Notes under the pieces: model-generated | What the model saw: the letters and a program-made list of their open reading frames with translations, nothing else | Databases searched by the model: none | What the model was told of the DNA's origin: nothing | Made by a program: the position numbers and the translations under genes | In this document: piece by piece, positions 1 to 13,153 of the stretch | Numbering within the stretch: position 1 is the first letter of the stretch | How the letters are laid out: each line of letters opens with the position of its first letter | Assembly: GCF_900700375.1 (NCBI RefSeq) | Contig: NC_041712.1 | Coordinates: forward strand, 19,427,280 to 19,491,279 | Direction of reading: 5' to 3' | Source of the DNA: Denticeps clupeoides | Lineage: Eukaryota > Chordata > Actinopteri > Clupeiformes > Denticipitidae | DNA: 64,000 nucleotides

Positions 1-182
1 TACTGACTGGGCTTACGCTTGAGCCCTGAAAGCCTTATAAAATCCCACTACTGCGACGTCTAAACTCAACTCGACAAAAAATAAAAATCTATACGTGAAC
101 ACTACATAACCCAGGTATAGCGAGCCCCATCGCCTGACTAGTCCAAACCCCGAGACGAAGAGCCATACCTCGCTAGACGTGA

Positions 183-2115
183 TCAGTACGGCTTGTAGCT
201 ACTCTGGTGGCCTCCACGTCTTGGCGTTTTCCCATAGCTTGTATTGCCCTGGTCTGGAGAACGACAGAACTGAGGCTTACTGTACCATGCCACGCTAACG
301 AAAAAGCTCATAAACACGCATTAGACTCCCAAATACTCACTGTAGTCATAGTTGCCGTAACCATAGTAACCAGATGAATAATCATAGTTGCCATAGGCCC
401 CGTAGCCTCCATAGTTTTGCTGGCCATAACCATAGCCACCCTGGTTCCAGTAGTTGCTGTAACCCTGGTTCCAGTTCTGATTTTGGCCTAAAAACAAGCA
501 GCCGTAACATAAGCCAAACTCCAGAGATCGCAAACCGTATATGCTGTACGATTATTAAAAAGTACTTACCACCACGCCCCCGCCCTCTGCCGCCATACCC
601 TCCCCTGCCACCAAACTGCTGCTGCTGGTACACCTCTTTAGGCTGAGCAATTTTTACCTCACACTGGAAATAAAAACGGTTAAGATGCAATAAGAAGTCA
701 CCAAGAGTTTGAGAAAAAAACAAAAAAAATTAGATTTACTCTAAAACCTGAAAAATTACACGTCTGAGGCATATAACAAAAAAAAAAAAAAAAATAGTTT
801 ATACATTTACACATATGGGTGAGTTTGCATGCTGGCATTTGTCTGCGATACAGTTGCCAAAAGAATCTCAATGTATTTGTTAGTAGTAAAATAAAATATT
901 TAAAATGTGTACATACAAGGTCTTCCTTGCCATCCGTTACCTTGCTTCCACTAACATTGTGATACTTCTTCTCTAACACTTTCTTAACAGAACTCTCTTC
1001 TTTATATGTAATGAACACAAAACCTCTCCTTTTCTCTGACTTGGGGTCCATTGGAAGCTCTACTGTGTCAATCTGGAGACAGAAAACAAAGAAATCTATG
1101 ATTTCAGCTCCAATAAGGTCAACCAACACACACATGTCCAGTCCAGAACACAAACCTCTCCAAAGGCCCCAAAGTACTCCCGGATAGTTTCCTCCTCGGT
1201 CTCAGGGTTAAGGCCACCAACAAATATCTTCTTGACTGGCTCTTTCTTCATGGCCATGGCTTTTTTGGGATCGATCTGCCGCCCATCTAGTCTGTGTTCC
1301 TTTTGGGCCAATACCTTTAACAAACCAATATCTTTTGGTGCCAGTTCAAGACCAAACAGAAACGTTATCAGCAATCTGAAGCCATACCTTCTCCACACTA
1401 GCAGCATCTTTGAAGAGGATGAATCCGAACCCACGAGAGCGTCCTGTGTTTGAGTCCATTTTGATGGTGCAATCAGTCACCTCTCCAAACTTGGAGAAAT
1501 AATCCTTGAGATCTTTCCTACTTGTGTCCCAACTAAGTCCACCAACAAACATCTTGCTGAAAACGAGAGAAGACAACAACGTATGGCTTCAATGGCGCCG
1601 CACTGGGTTCAGATTATTGCAACGATCTACACACAAGATCCCAGCGTCGTTCGGGGGCCACTGAGACGCAGGACAGCTCTGACGCACGCTCGAAAGCGCG
1701 AGCAGGCAACAGGCTGTCACCGAACTACTTCACCGAAATCGGGCTACTAGCACTCATTTACAGTAACTGCCCGGTTTAAAACGAGGCAGCAAGAGCCCAT
1801 CCCCCCATGCAGCACATGGCGCCAACAAAGACAGCGGCCAACAAAAGACCGATCTGTAGCCGCTAGCCAAGACGCCGCGAAGCCTCACCCCGCATCCTCC
1901 TCGCACTTGCTGGCGTCGATCTGTCCCCCTTCCGAACCGCCGTTCTGAGAGTCCGGCTCCAGGTCGTCCTGGAGCGCCGCACCTTGCTCCTGCTCGGGAT
2001 CCTGCTCCGGCTCCTCTGTGCCCGGCTGCTCCGCAGTCTCGGCCCCGTTGAGGTCCTCGCCTTCGTTCCCGTTTTCGGAGGTCTCCATGAACTGCTGCTC
2101 GGCCTCGGACATCAT
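183..2115 (-). CDS. hnrnpab: heterogeneous nuclear ribonucleoprotein A/B, complete CDS, 7 exons
   Basis: Nuclear RNA-binding protein of the hnRNP A/B-D family, acting in pre-mRNA packaging, splicing and mRNA transport. Coding exons on the minus strand are 2115-1889, 1556-1388, 1314-1156, 1072-941, 663-570, 487-341 and 253-183. They sum to 999 nt, giving 332 aa, the length of the long human isoform. An acidic N-terminus (about residues 1-75) precedes two RRMs: RRM1 starts with [10 protein letters not shown] and has RNP1 [11 protein letters not shown]2 starts with KIFVGGLN and has RNP1 RGFVFITY. The tail is Gly/Arg then Gly/Tyr-rich (exons 5-6) and ends SSYKPY. All junctions are GT-AG. The start is an ATG doublet (2115 or 2112). 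The N-terminus ending EEDAG before KMFVGG separates it from hnrnpd/hnrnpdl. The exon 487-341, encoding Tyr/Gly repeats, corresponds to the part that is alternatively used in mammals. The 3' UTR runs off the left edge. Ohnologue (hnrnpaba or hnrnpabb) cannot be decided. Confidence 0.96.
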
Positions 2116-2629
2116 GAGCTCCTTCGACCGCCTGACAAAACGCAGTTACGATTAAAAGTAGCAGCACCTACTCGTGACGGCCGTTACATAACCCGGCGAG
2201 CTTCCTGTGCTAGGCTAACCGCTAGCAATAGCCACTCGGCTAGCGGTCCATTCATTAACAGCGGATCGAAGATGCTACACTTTGTCGGAGACTCGCGAAC
2301 GCGCCTACAACCAAAACGACGCTTTATTAAAGCGTGGTCCGAACACATAAGCATTCGTTGCATGAACGGGTCAACATTTTAAATGTTTAAGCATCGATTC
2401 TCTCTGGTTAGCCAAGCTTCTCGGCTAAGGCTAACCGATTACCTAACCCGAAATATCATCCGGTATAAAAATCGCAGGGAACACGAGAAGATTTAGTACA
2501 CGTGTTTGACGCGTACACGGTAAAGGGAAATAAACGAGTTTTCTTCTAAAGAGACGAAACAAAACAAAACAAAACAAAAACTCTTACGGTGTGAACTAAC
2601 GGCACCGGACGCTGCTCGTCAAGATGGTC

Positions 2630-2751
2630 TCTCGATTACAGCGCCAACTCGCGGCGGAATATATACGACCGGATGAGCGCGCTCCATGAACAACGCACGT
2701 CCCGATTCGCCGCCCGGGGGCGCCGCGAGTACTAAGGCAGTCTCCGATTGG
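2630..2751 (-). promoter_or_regulatory. hnrnpab core promoter (TATA-like and CCAAT boxes)
   Basis: Read on the minus strand, a CCAAT box (complement of ATTGG at 2747-2751) lies about 80 bp upstream of a TATATA element (2658-2666) inside a GC-rich island. This places the likely transcription start near 2630 and a 5' UTR of about 0.5 kb before the ATG. The position and orientation fit hnrnpab. The start site itself is inferred. Confidence 0.5.
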
Positions 2752-2779
2752 CCGCCTGGAGGAAACGTCCCCGCCCGTC

Positions 2780-3268
2780 CTTCCGCCGCGGGTCTTGGCG
2801 AGGTGGAACACACGGTGCATTTGTTGCGCGAACCCAACGAGTCCACTGTCGCGTTTTATACAATTCGTTACGTTTGTAATATATCGCATGTAAAAAAAAA
2901 TTAAAAAAATCTTATAAATTCATAAGTCAGCGAACTTGCTACTTACATCTGCACGAAAGTCAGCATTAAGTATAAATACATTTAAACAAGTTGTTTTGAG
3001 CCAGTTCGTCATTGCACACTTCATTTTTTTTATTAAATTCAACTATTCTGATTTTATGCATTTCATTTGAGCGGGATTCACTATGACTCCACGTGTATGG
3101 TTATATTTCAAAGTGCTTTCACAGCGGCTTGTTGCATCTGAAGAGTAAATTTGGTTTTATTCAAATTAACAACACAAAATACGCAGTAAAGTTTATGAAC
3201 TTCTTTATTTAATTTTTTTCCAAAGTTTCTGCATCATGGTTGCTTTCCCAAGAACAATGAAACTGTCT
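2780..3268. other. hnrnpab-rack1 spacer and rack1 3' UTR
   Basis: AT-rich spacer between the hnrnpab promoter and the rack1 stop codon. A minus-strand AATAAA (TTTATT near 3203-3209) about 65 bp past the rack1 stop is the likely rack1 polyadenylation signal. Apart from this I see no gene or recognisable repeat. The two genes lie head to tail within about 0.6 kb. Confidence 0.55.
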
Positions 3269-6161
<2,893 letters not shown>

Positions 6162-6190
6162 TCAGGCCACTGACTCCACCATTGATAAAC

Positions 6191-6205
6191 AGGAAAAGGA
6201 AGGGG
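6191..6205 (-). promoter_or_regulatory. candidate 5' TOP tract / start of rack1 mRNA
   Basis: On the minus strand this is a pure pyrimidine run after a G/A-rich segment (complement of AGGAAAAGGAAGGGG), about 90 nt upstream of the ATG. RACK1 is a known TOP mRNA whose transcripts start at a C in such a tract. The tract position is seen. Its use as the cap site is inferred. Confidence 0.45.
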
Positions 6206-6983
6206 CTTCACCCGGAAGCTAAATGTAGGGACTCGTGGCGTCGCGGTGCACACTGGGTAATGAAGTACCAAAAAAATAAAACATTCCGAAAATTTTCAAA
6301 AAGTAAACGATAACGTTTGTGCCAGTTGAACAGCACATTTTAAAAGCCTAAACCAAATAGTATAGCAAATCAAGTCAATACATTACCCTGCAAACTGAGA
6401 AAGTGAAACCCATTTACTTAAAATTGACCTATTTTGCAAATGTAACGCAATGTTTAGTATGGTACTTTAATTTCAATCATTTTGTCAAAGTCATCTCAAC
6501 ACTATACATAACTAACACAAGGTAAATGTGTGCTTCCTGCAGCGTATCTTGTACGCTGTGGACTTTTTGATCTCTTGATAGAAAAGCACAATGGATATGC
6601 AATGCTTGTTGTTATACAATTTATTCTAAATATCAGTTTAAATTGAACACTTATAAAGATTTGTAACTCATTTGTTTACATTTTTGTTTTGGCCATCAAT
6701 TAAAACATACATACTATATGCTTATATCTGCTGTTTTTAATGGTGCAATATTGTTTCACTTAGCATTGGATCAAAAGGAAAACAATCGGCAGCACCAACC
6801 AAGTATTTGAAAATGTTTACTGTGGCAAAATCCATGCTTTCTCCTATATGTAATTTCATAACATGCCATAAGTTTATAGCATGCACTACAAGACATGAGA
6901 GTTAGTGAGAAAAACATTAATGATTTTTTTATCCAGCTACAACTCACTAAGATCAAGATTATATAAAAATGTGTTTTGCATGC
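6206..6983. other. intergenic DNA without recognised feature
   Basis: AT-rich sequence upstream of rack1 and before the first IFI44-like exon remnant. The short open frames here show no family similarity I recognise and no splice-compatible coding structure. Confidence 0.5.
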
Positions 6984-7215
6984 AGTCAGAGGTTCTAGTG
7001 CTCACAGAGAGAAGCTGCATAGCCATCAGTTCTTCACAGGCATGGAACAGTTGAAGTGAAGTGATTGTGAAACACTGCAGCACAGCACACGGTGACACAT
7101 TAAAATGTGTCCTCTGTTTTTAACCACAGGGCCGCTTCCTTAACCGCTAGGCCACCACTGCTCCACAAATTCAAGTCTGTCATTGCACTCCTGCATCTAC
7201 ACACACACACAAGCA
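6984..7215 (-). pseudogene. IFI44-like last-exon remnant split by a SINE
   Basis: Positions 6984-7050 match the 3' end of the minus-strand IFI44-like gene at 21.5 kb (stop-codon context GAGGTTCTAGTGCTC and the GTTCTTCACAGG segment, with the middle of the exon missing). Positions 7166-7215 match its start (GCACTCCTGCATCT plus the intron sequence ACACACAAGCAAC). A SINE sits between them. It is a decayed single exon with no intact frame. Confidence 0.7.
7053..7165 (-). repeat. SINE family A inside the IFI44-like remnant
   Basis: Reverse-oriented, internally deleted family-A copy: tail GTGATTGTGAAACACTGCAG and head CGCTTCCTTAACCGCTAGGC are present but the central body is missing. Confidence 0.85.
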
Positions 7216-7231
7216 ACATATAAAAATGTGG

Positions 7232-7606
7232 AGTTATGTACTTAACAAAAAAGGTGAAATATCTGAAAACATGTTTTATATTCTAGTTTCTTCAAAATAG
7301 CCACCCTGATTACTGCTTTGCACACTCTTGCCATTCTCTCGATGAGCTTCAAGAGGTCGTCACCTGAAATGGTTTTCCAACAGTCTTGAAGGAGTTCCCA
7401 GAGGTGTTTAGCACTTGTTGGCCCCTTTGCCTTCACTCTGAGGTCCAGCTCACCCCAAACTATCTCGATTGGGTTCAGGTCCGGTGACTGTGGAGGCCAG
7501 GTCTCCACTTTTTGTTAAGTACATAACTCCACATGTGTTCATTCATAGTTTTGATGCCTTCAGTGAGAATCTACCAACGTAAATGGTCATGGAAATAAAG
7601 AAAACA
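7232..7606 (-). mobile_element. Tc1-like DNA transposon, 3' end of transposase
   Basis: The minus strand encodes a Tc1-type catalytic C-terminus: [18 protein letters not shown] followed by the typical tail on leaf KLIERMARVCKAVI. It is followed by the element end (AGTACATAACTCCACATGTG...AATAAAGAAAACAC). The same family occurs at 44.6-45.0 kb. The 5' two thirds of the transposase are absent, so this is a truncated copy. Confidence 0.85.
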
Positions 7607-7732
7607 CAGAAGAGAAGGTGTGTACGTTTGCCCTGTACTGTATATGCACACTCTATAAGTAGTAGGGAACTGTGTTCTGTATATTCGCCAATAGGTGGTG
7701 ACAGAGGCCGCAATGATTAATGTTCTCTGTGT

Positions 7733-8010
7733 GAAGTGATTGTCATTTACATTTACAGCATTTATCAAACGTCCTTATCCAGAGCGACTTACAATCAGTA
7801 GTTACAGGGACAGTCCCCCTGGAGCAACTTAGGGTTAAGTGTCTTGCTCAGGGACACAATGGTAGTAAGTGGGATTTGAACCTGTGTTACCCACTAGGCT
7901 ACCATGGTGAAGCTCAGCACATGGTGACACAACAAAATGTGTCCTCTGCTTTTAACCATCACTCTTGTTGAGAAGTGGGCAGGGGAGCAGTGTGATATAA
8001 GCACAGTGGT
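7733..8010 (-). repeat. SINE family A interrupted by SINE family B
   Basis: Reverse family-A sequence GTGAAGTGATTGTCAT ends at about 7745 and resumes at 7905 with GGTGAAGCTCAGCACATGG. The gap is an insertion of family B, so family B was active after this family-A copy landed. Confidence 0.8.
7746..7905 (-). repeat. SINE family B nested in SINE A
   Basis: Reverse copy of the second tRNA-derived SINE family, recognised by TTTACATTTACAGCATTTAT, GAGCGACTTACAATCAGTAG and the head ACCCACTAGGCTACCA (tRNA-like A box on the other strand). Confidence 0.87.
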
Positions 8011-8185
8011 GGTTCGTCATTCAAACTTAATCACAATGACAATCACTTCACTTTATTGTCATCTCACTATATACCAGTACACAGAGAGCTTTCGAGATTA
8101 ACAGTGTGCAAAAAGACATAGTTCAAATGTAATAACACACAACACAAAAACATGACAAAAGACATTGTGCACTGACCCATAAAAT

Positions 8186-8231
8186 AGTGCAGGTCGAGAC
8201 AAACTAGAAAAACCAGGCAGACAAGTAGCAG
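8186..8231 (+). repeat. 46-bp direct repeat, left copy
   Basis: GTGCAGGTCGAGACAAACTAG followed by AAACCAGGCAGACAAGTAGC recurs almost unchanged at 12281-12326. The pair brackets the first IFI44-like gene unit. The right-hand unit (14.0-18.5 kb) lacks it at its left boundary. Confidence 0.8.
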
Positions 8232-8238
8232 CTCTCAA

Positions 8239-8325
8239 AAGTGAAAGTGAAACGTTTTAAACTCTATTTAAACCCCCATCTGGGAGGAAGCACCTCAGAC
8301 ATTTGCAGTGGTTCAAGGATTCAAG
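8239..8325 (+). promoter_or_regulatory. ISRE + TATA promoter and noncoding first exon, IFI44-like copy 1
   Basis: GAAAGTGAAAC (8243-8253) matches the interferon-stimulated response element core GAAANNGAAAC. It is followed about 10 bp later by a CTATTTAAA TATA-like box (8264-8272). About 30 bp downstream a short noncoding exon ends GGATTCAAG|GTACG (donor at 8326). The same arrangement occurs at copies 2 and 3. Confidence 0.75.
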
Positions 8326-8640
8326 GTACGTTTTACTTCTAGTTCTCTACATGAGGGCAGAACAAAACACTTTAAAATGCATGCGGAATTATGACTCATA
8401 ATACACCTATATACACATGGATAATATGCATTTAAATATTTACATAATTTGAGATTACTGCAAATTTTTTATATTCATTATGTGAAACAGGTGTTACACA
8501 ATATACTGTGACCGTTGTATCTTGTGACCCTTTGGGGCGCCGTTTTGGTGTATTTATCGCGTTTTATGGTGCTTTTATGATGCTTTTTCTATTTTTAAAT
8601 GTTTTCGGACTGAATTATAAATAATATCAAACCTATCAAA

Positions 8641-8665
8641 AATGAAAGTGAAACTATTTAAACAA
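8641..8665 (+). promoter_or_regulatory. second ISRE/TATA module, IFI44-like copy 1
   Basis: ATGAAAGTGAAACTATTTAA repeats the ISRE-TATA architecture 400 bp downstream of the first, within intron 1. The preceding 40 bp (TTTTCGGACTGAATTATAAA) resemble the sequence before the upstream promoter of copy 2. This points to a duplicated promoter module. Confidence 0.55.
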
Positions 8666-8688
8666 CCATAATTTGGACTACAAACTTT

Positions 8689-8776
8689 TGCTCCAGAGGG
8701 GGACTGTCCATGTAACTACTGATTGTAAGTCGCTCTGGATAAGGGTGTCTGATAAATGCTGTAAATGTAAATGTGT
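8689..8776 (+). repeat. SINE family B, 3' part, at the edge of the first coding exon
   Basis: GGACTGTCC...GATTGTAAGTCGCTCTGGAT and the tail GATAAATGCTGTAAATGTAA end 10 bp before the TCTTAG acceptor of the exon carrying the IFI44-like start codon. The 5' half is missing here but present at the equivalent place in copy 2. Confidence 0.88.
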
Positions 8777-8790
8777 TCCCTCTTAGATCC

Positions 8791-10572
8791 ATGGGTGGCT
8801 CACATTCCAAACGTTCTCCCTCTCCTCCTGCCCCTCCCACTCCATCACCCTGTAAGAACTTTTTTTATACATGCAAAAAAAAAAAGATAATTGCATAATA
8901 ATATTATAATATTGTAAAAATTTCACTTGCTGGACAGATTACTGACAGATGTGTTTTTTACAGTCTATGACCATGAATGGAGGAGCATGACCTGGAGGTA
9001 AAATATATCTTCTAACATTAATACTACATGTAAAGAGAATGCAGTGCCCAACATCATATGTGTACTGATATGGCTAATGGTAAAACAGTTTATTTCTTAT
9101 TAATGTGTTAATATGGGAAGTGTTTGTGAATCAGAGCCTCATGTTTTTTGCACAGTCGTGAATATAAGTGTGCACCTAATGCACCCATGGGCAAAATAAA
9201 CTTTTATTTCTTGCAAACCCTTTATTTCTTGCAGTATGGAATCTAAAAGTGATATGGAGACAAAGCTCCGAGAGTTTTGTTTGACTGAACAAGATGTCGG
9301 CCAACTTCGCATCGTCCTGTTTGGACCAGTTGGAGCTGGAAAGTCCAGCTTCATTAACTCCGTCAATAACGCCTTCCTTGGAAGAGTCACCAGTAAAGCT
9401 CTAGTAGCCTCGGGTGCAGGCACAAGCTTCACAACCACAGTGAGTTCGGAACTAATAACTGCAATATAGGAACACAGAGGGTTTGCGTCCATCGGTGTTA
9501 AAAGGTGTATTTTATGCTTGCACAGATTATTAAACACTTATGAACTGTACATGGATTACATTAATACATGTTGGCTCATAATGTCATTTTTTAGTATAAA
9601 ACCCATAAAATTGGACATGGAAGACTTCCTTTTGTCTTTAATGACGTAATGGGTCTTGAAGAAGGGGGATCGGCAGGGATACTAAACGAGGACCTCATCA
9701 GTGGATTGGAAGGCCACATCAAGGAGAATTACAAGGTAAGATCCACCTGACAAACCACAGTCATGTAGTGTTTGACTCACAGATCCATTCGTTACCAGCT
9801 GTATCCCATTGTACATTCTGACCTACTACAGGATTACTTTATTAAAATTGAAACTCTCCAGTTAGTCCAAATGGACACCGGGATAAAACAAATACAAACA
9901 AACAAGTGTGTGTATCAAATAAAAACATCCAAACACCTTCTTTTTACTTTCCTTATGCTTTTTTCAAGTTCAACCCAATAAGTCCATTGTCTAATGGCAA
10001 CTCATACTACAACCCCAGTCCTGCAATGGGTGATAAGGTTCACTGCGTGGTGAATGTCATACCTGCAGACAAAATCTCCATGGTTACCGATGAAGTCATC
10101 AATAAACTGAGGAGTGTCAGGAATAAAGCGAGTGATTTGGGTAACAGTAATCCTGTCATATATCTGTACTTTTATTAGAAACGGTGGTTACTGCACTGAT
10201 GGGTTTCCTTCTGTTTTGCTGCAGGGATCCCACAAGTGGTTGTCATGACAATGATTGATAAGGCGTGTCCAGAGGTGGATCGTGATTTACAGAATATCTA
10301 CCGCAGCAAGAAAATCAAACAAAAAGTTAGTCCCATGGTGCTTACTTGTCCTATCTATATAAAATTCTCATACTTTGTATATGTTGTTTGTGTGTTTCTA
10401 GATGCAGGAGTGCAGCTACAGACTTGGTGTTCCAATGAACTGTATCCTACCTGTGAAGAACTACCATGAGGAGATATCTGTGGATATGAAGATGGACCTC
10501 CTCATCCTCTCAGCTTTGACACAAATTGTACATTTTGCTGATGACTATGTAGCTTCTCTGTATGAGCGCTAG
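8791..10572 (+). CDS. interferon-induced protein 44-like GTP-binding protein, copy 1
   Basis: IFI44/IFI44L-family protein: cytoplasmic, interferon-induced, with a dynamin-like/TLDc-related P-loop fold; antiviral or feedback roles are reported for the family. Exons are 8791-8851, 8964-8997, 9235-9439, 9595-9735, 9969-10140, 10225-10325 and 10402-10572: 885 nt, 294 aa, all GT-AG. The first coding exon gives MGGSHSKRSPSPPAPP, a Gly-2/Pro-rich leader common in fish members that may be N-myristoylated (inference). The P-loop GPVGAGKSS is at residues 62-70, and FNDVMGLEEG is the likely G3/switch region. The end is HFADDYVASLYER. It lacks the long N-terminal region of mammalian IFI44, as fish homologues often do. 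An ISRE/TATA promoter lies upstream. Copy 2 is nearly identical. I do not assign IFI44 versus IFI44L orthology. Confidence 0.9.
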
Positions 10573-11306
10573 AACCTCTGACTGCATACTATGTATAACA
10601 CATGCATAACTAAAAGGTTTTTAGAAATCTTTTAATAATACTGTTCATAGAAATAGCTGAATAAAAATTAATTAATGTTTGTCTCTCTAACTAAAAGCTG
10701 TCCTGTCGAGCTTTACGCCAGTGTTATGCTGCATGCCCTTTGCTTTCTTCTGTATGTTTTTGTCAAGCTATGTCTGCAGTGACATGAAAATGTCAACTAC
10801 ATGTGTTCATTCATAGTTTACTATATATAAAAAACTAATTTAGTTATATACAAAATTATTTTAGTTATATACAATATATGTAGGTTTTAATATTTTTTCC
10901 GCTTGAAAATGAAAACAGCATAAGAAAAGCTGTTAATTTTTCAAAAATAACCGAGAATATATTCCATGTCATTCTTACCCACATTTAATTTTGTTAAAGA
11001 AAATTCCCAATTCCAAAAAGTTTCCAAAACTTAAAATGATTGTTTCAATTGGAGAAATGTTTTAAAGGGTCAACCTTTAAAAAGAGAGAAAACGCTAAGC
11101 AACAGTGACAGGAGTAATGAAGGTGCAGCTTAACAAATGTGCAAATACTGCTGTAATAGAAAAGTAATACATATACATTATGTACAAAAGAGGTCAGTTC
11201 AGAGTGGAAAGTCCCTGAGTGGTATGAAGCCATTGCACAGTCTGGCAGTGAGGACCCGAATGCTTCTGAACCTTTTTCCAGATCCTGACTGAAAATTCTG
11301 CACCTC
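10573..11306 (+). other. 3' flank of IFI44-like copy 1
   Basis: AT-rich 3' UTR and flank; AATAAA occurs at about 10661, giving a 3' UTR of about 100 nt. The rest (to 11306) is duplicated almost base for base behind copy 2 and holds no other gene. Confidence 0.6.
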
Positions 11307-11490
11307 CAAGGTACCACTGAGCATGGTACCATTCCCACACACTGTTCCCTGGGCACCTTTCATGGCTGCCTGCTGCTCACTAAGGATTATGGGTTAGAAG
11401 ACACATGTCTTTTATGTGCAGAAGACACATTTATTTATGTGCACCGTGAGCTACACTGAAGTGTATCACAATGATGATCACTTTCACTTT
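11307..11490 (+). repeat. SINE family A, divergent copy behind IFI44-like copy 1
   Basis: TACCACTGAGCATGGTACC, CTGCTGCTCACTAAGG and the tail AGTGTATCACAATGATGATC mark an old family-A copy without its tRNA head. It is shared with the duplicate at 17.56 kb and, inverted, with 18.75 kb, so it predates the duplications. Confidence 0.75.
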
Positions 11491-11799
11491 TTTTGTGGTG
11501 CTCCATTTCATCTGATGTAATCTGATCAGGATGTAAGAATGCACGACTGCAGCTGATGGTTTCAGTTTCAGTTTCCTGGAAACCATTATTTTCCAGGCAG
11601 TCATAGATGTAATGCTAAAGTACTACAGAGCATTTCTTACGTAGAATTAGAGACACCTCATGATCAGTAGCATTGTACGCTAGTGTTTTACAATGTTTTA
11701 TGAGTTTTTTCCTGCAAAGAAGTCAAGTAAAGAAGTAGAGACGACCATGATGCCTTATTTTTGTCCTACCTGATTTTTAGGCTGTGATAACCATTATAT

Positions 11800-12262
11800 G
11801 CTCCTAACCAGGTCTCTGGCAGTTTACCTTGGGATCATTAACACTCGTGGTGAGAATCAGCCCAGAATAATATGACAGGACAATGACCTGACGAGAGTTG
11901 GGACTACAGTCTCAAAGGTCACCATTAGTAACACACTAGGCCGTCATGGGCTAAAACCGTGCAGCATGCACAAGGTCCCCCTGCTCAAGCAAGCTCATGT
12001 CCAGGCTCATCTGAAGTGTGCCAAAGACTATCTGGATGATCCAGAAAAGACATGAAAGAAAGTCATGTGGTCATACAACTAAAATAGAAACTTTAGAATA
12101 GAAAGACTAAAATTGACCTTTTCACATGGGGGACAGGAAAGGAGAGGTAGGATGGGAGTAGGGGTGCTGTCTTCAGGTCACTGTCCTGTCATGTAGTTCT
12201 GGGCTGATTCCTCACCATTCTTGCCACAAGTGTCAATCATAAGGTAAACTGGTTAGGAGCAT
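11800..12262 (+). mobile_element. Tc1-like transposase fragment with inverted arms (unit 1)
   Basis: The + strand from about 11930 encodes a Tc1-type segment readable as ISNTLGRHGLKPCSMHKV then PLLKQAHVQAHLKCAKDYL and DDPEKTWKKV, the linker before the first catalytic Asp of Tc1 transposases. It is flanked by imperfect inverted arms (11808-11905 and 12168-12262, shared motif GTTTACCTT/AAGGTAAAC). No full transposase remains. Duplicated in unit 2. Confidence 0.75.
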
Positions 12263-12280
12263 ACAAAGGTTAAATAAAAA

Positions 12281-12326
12281 AGTGCAGGTCGAGACAAACT
12301 AGACAAACCAGGCAGACAAGTAGCAG
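12281..12326 (+). repeat. 46-bp direct repeat, right copy
   Basis: Near-perfect repeat of 8186-8231, immediately after the Tc1-like fragment and closing the first IFI44-like unit. Confidence 0.8.
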
Positions 12327-12499
12327 CAATATTACAATATATCATTGTGTGTATGTATTTAGTATAAAGTGTGTGTGATGTATGATATGCTATGATAATA
12401 ATGGCAGTAGTAGTGATATGACATGATATGATGACCATAAACCAGCAGTACAGTGTGAGCTACTGAGAGATTAAAGTGCATAGTGTAATACATCATGTA

Positions 12500-12632
12500 A
12501 AATGATGTCAGGGCTCTTAGTTTGTAAACTCAATATTCTATAGAAATCGAACGAGAATTGCTGGTGTCTTCCTCTTGTAAGTCGCTTTGGATCAAAGCGT
12601 CTGCTAAATAAAGTAAAGTAAAGTAAAATCGC
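12500..12632 (+). repeat. LINE 3' end with TAAAG microsatellite tail
   Basis: GGCTCTTAGTTTGTAAACTC, GAATTGCTGGTGTCTTCCTC and TAAGTCGCTTTGGATCAAAG followed by (AAAGT)n. It matches the 3' part of a longer copy at 23.4-23.9 kb whose coding remnant resembles the C-terminus of an L2/CR1-type reverse transcriptase. Confidence 0.7.
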
Positions 12633-12639
12633 TGAAGCG

Positions 12640-13035
12640 TTTATGATGAGTGGGCTGTGGGCAGGATGTGATGTCCTGAAGTCCACAATGATCTCCTTAG
12701 GCTCATCTAGGACTAACTTATTGTAAGGCACTCTGGATAAGGGCGTCTGATAAATGCTGTAAATGTAAATGTTATGGACATTCAGACACTGATTGTTATT
12801 GTGGCACCATGCAGACAGCTCTTCCACCACCTCTCTGTACGCTGACTCATCATCCTGCTTAGCAGCACAGTCATATCATCTGCAAATTTGATAATGTAGT
12901 TGGTGGTGTGTGTGGCTGTGCCGTCAGCAGATCAGGGGACTAAGCACGCATCCCTGTGATGCTCCTGTGCTCAGTCTGATGATGGAGGAGGTGTGGCCAC
13001 CCATCCGATCTGGCTGGGGCCTGTCAGTCAGGAAG
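12640..13035 (-). mobile_element. LINE reverse-transcriptase remnant
   Basis: The minus strand encodes broken pieces of a non-LTR reverse transcriptase: STGASQGCVLSPL (motif before the catalytic domain), DESAYREVVEELSAWCHNNN and EPKEIIVDFRTSHPAHSPL, typical of fish LINE ORF2. The catalytic FADD box is damaged and frames shift, so it is dead. A family-B SINE tail is inserted at about 12718-12776. Confidence 0.75.
12718..12776 (+). repeat. SINE family B tail
   Basis: GTAAGGCACTCTGGATAAGG and GATAAATGCTGTAAATGTAA: only the 3' end, inserted in the LINE remnant. Confidence 0.8.
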
Positions 13036-13153
13036 TCCATTTTCTCCTCCCCTTAATTTCCCCTCCCTGCAGTTGGTCTGAAGAATAAACAGCTGACTAT
13101 TGATACAGCGGTTGTTTGCTTTCAGGATTTCTGTCCAGTTTAATGGGTGGAAT

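Noticed and set aside
9155-9234. Extra exon in IFI44-like copy 1 after TTTTTTGCACAG
   Set aside because: A good acceptor is present, but including it breaks the conserved join between TW and the MESKSD exon, and no donor fits.
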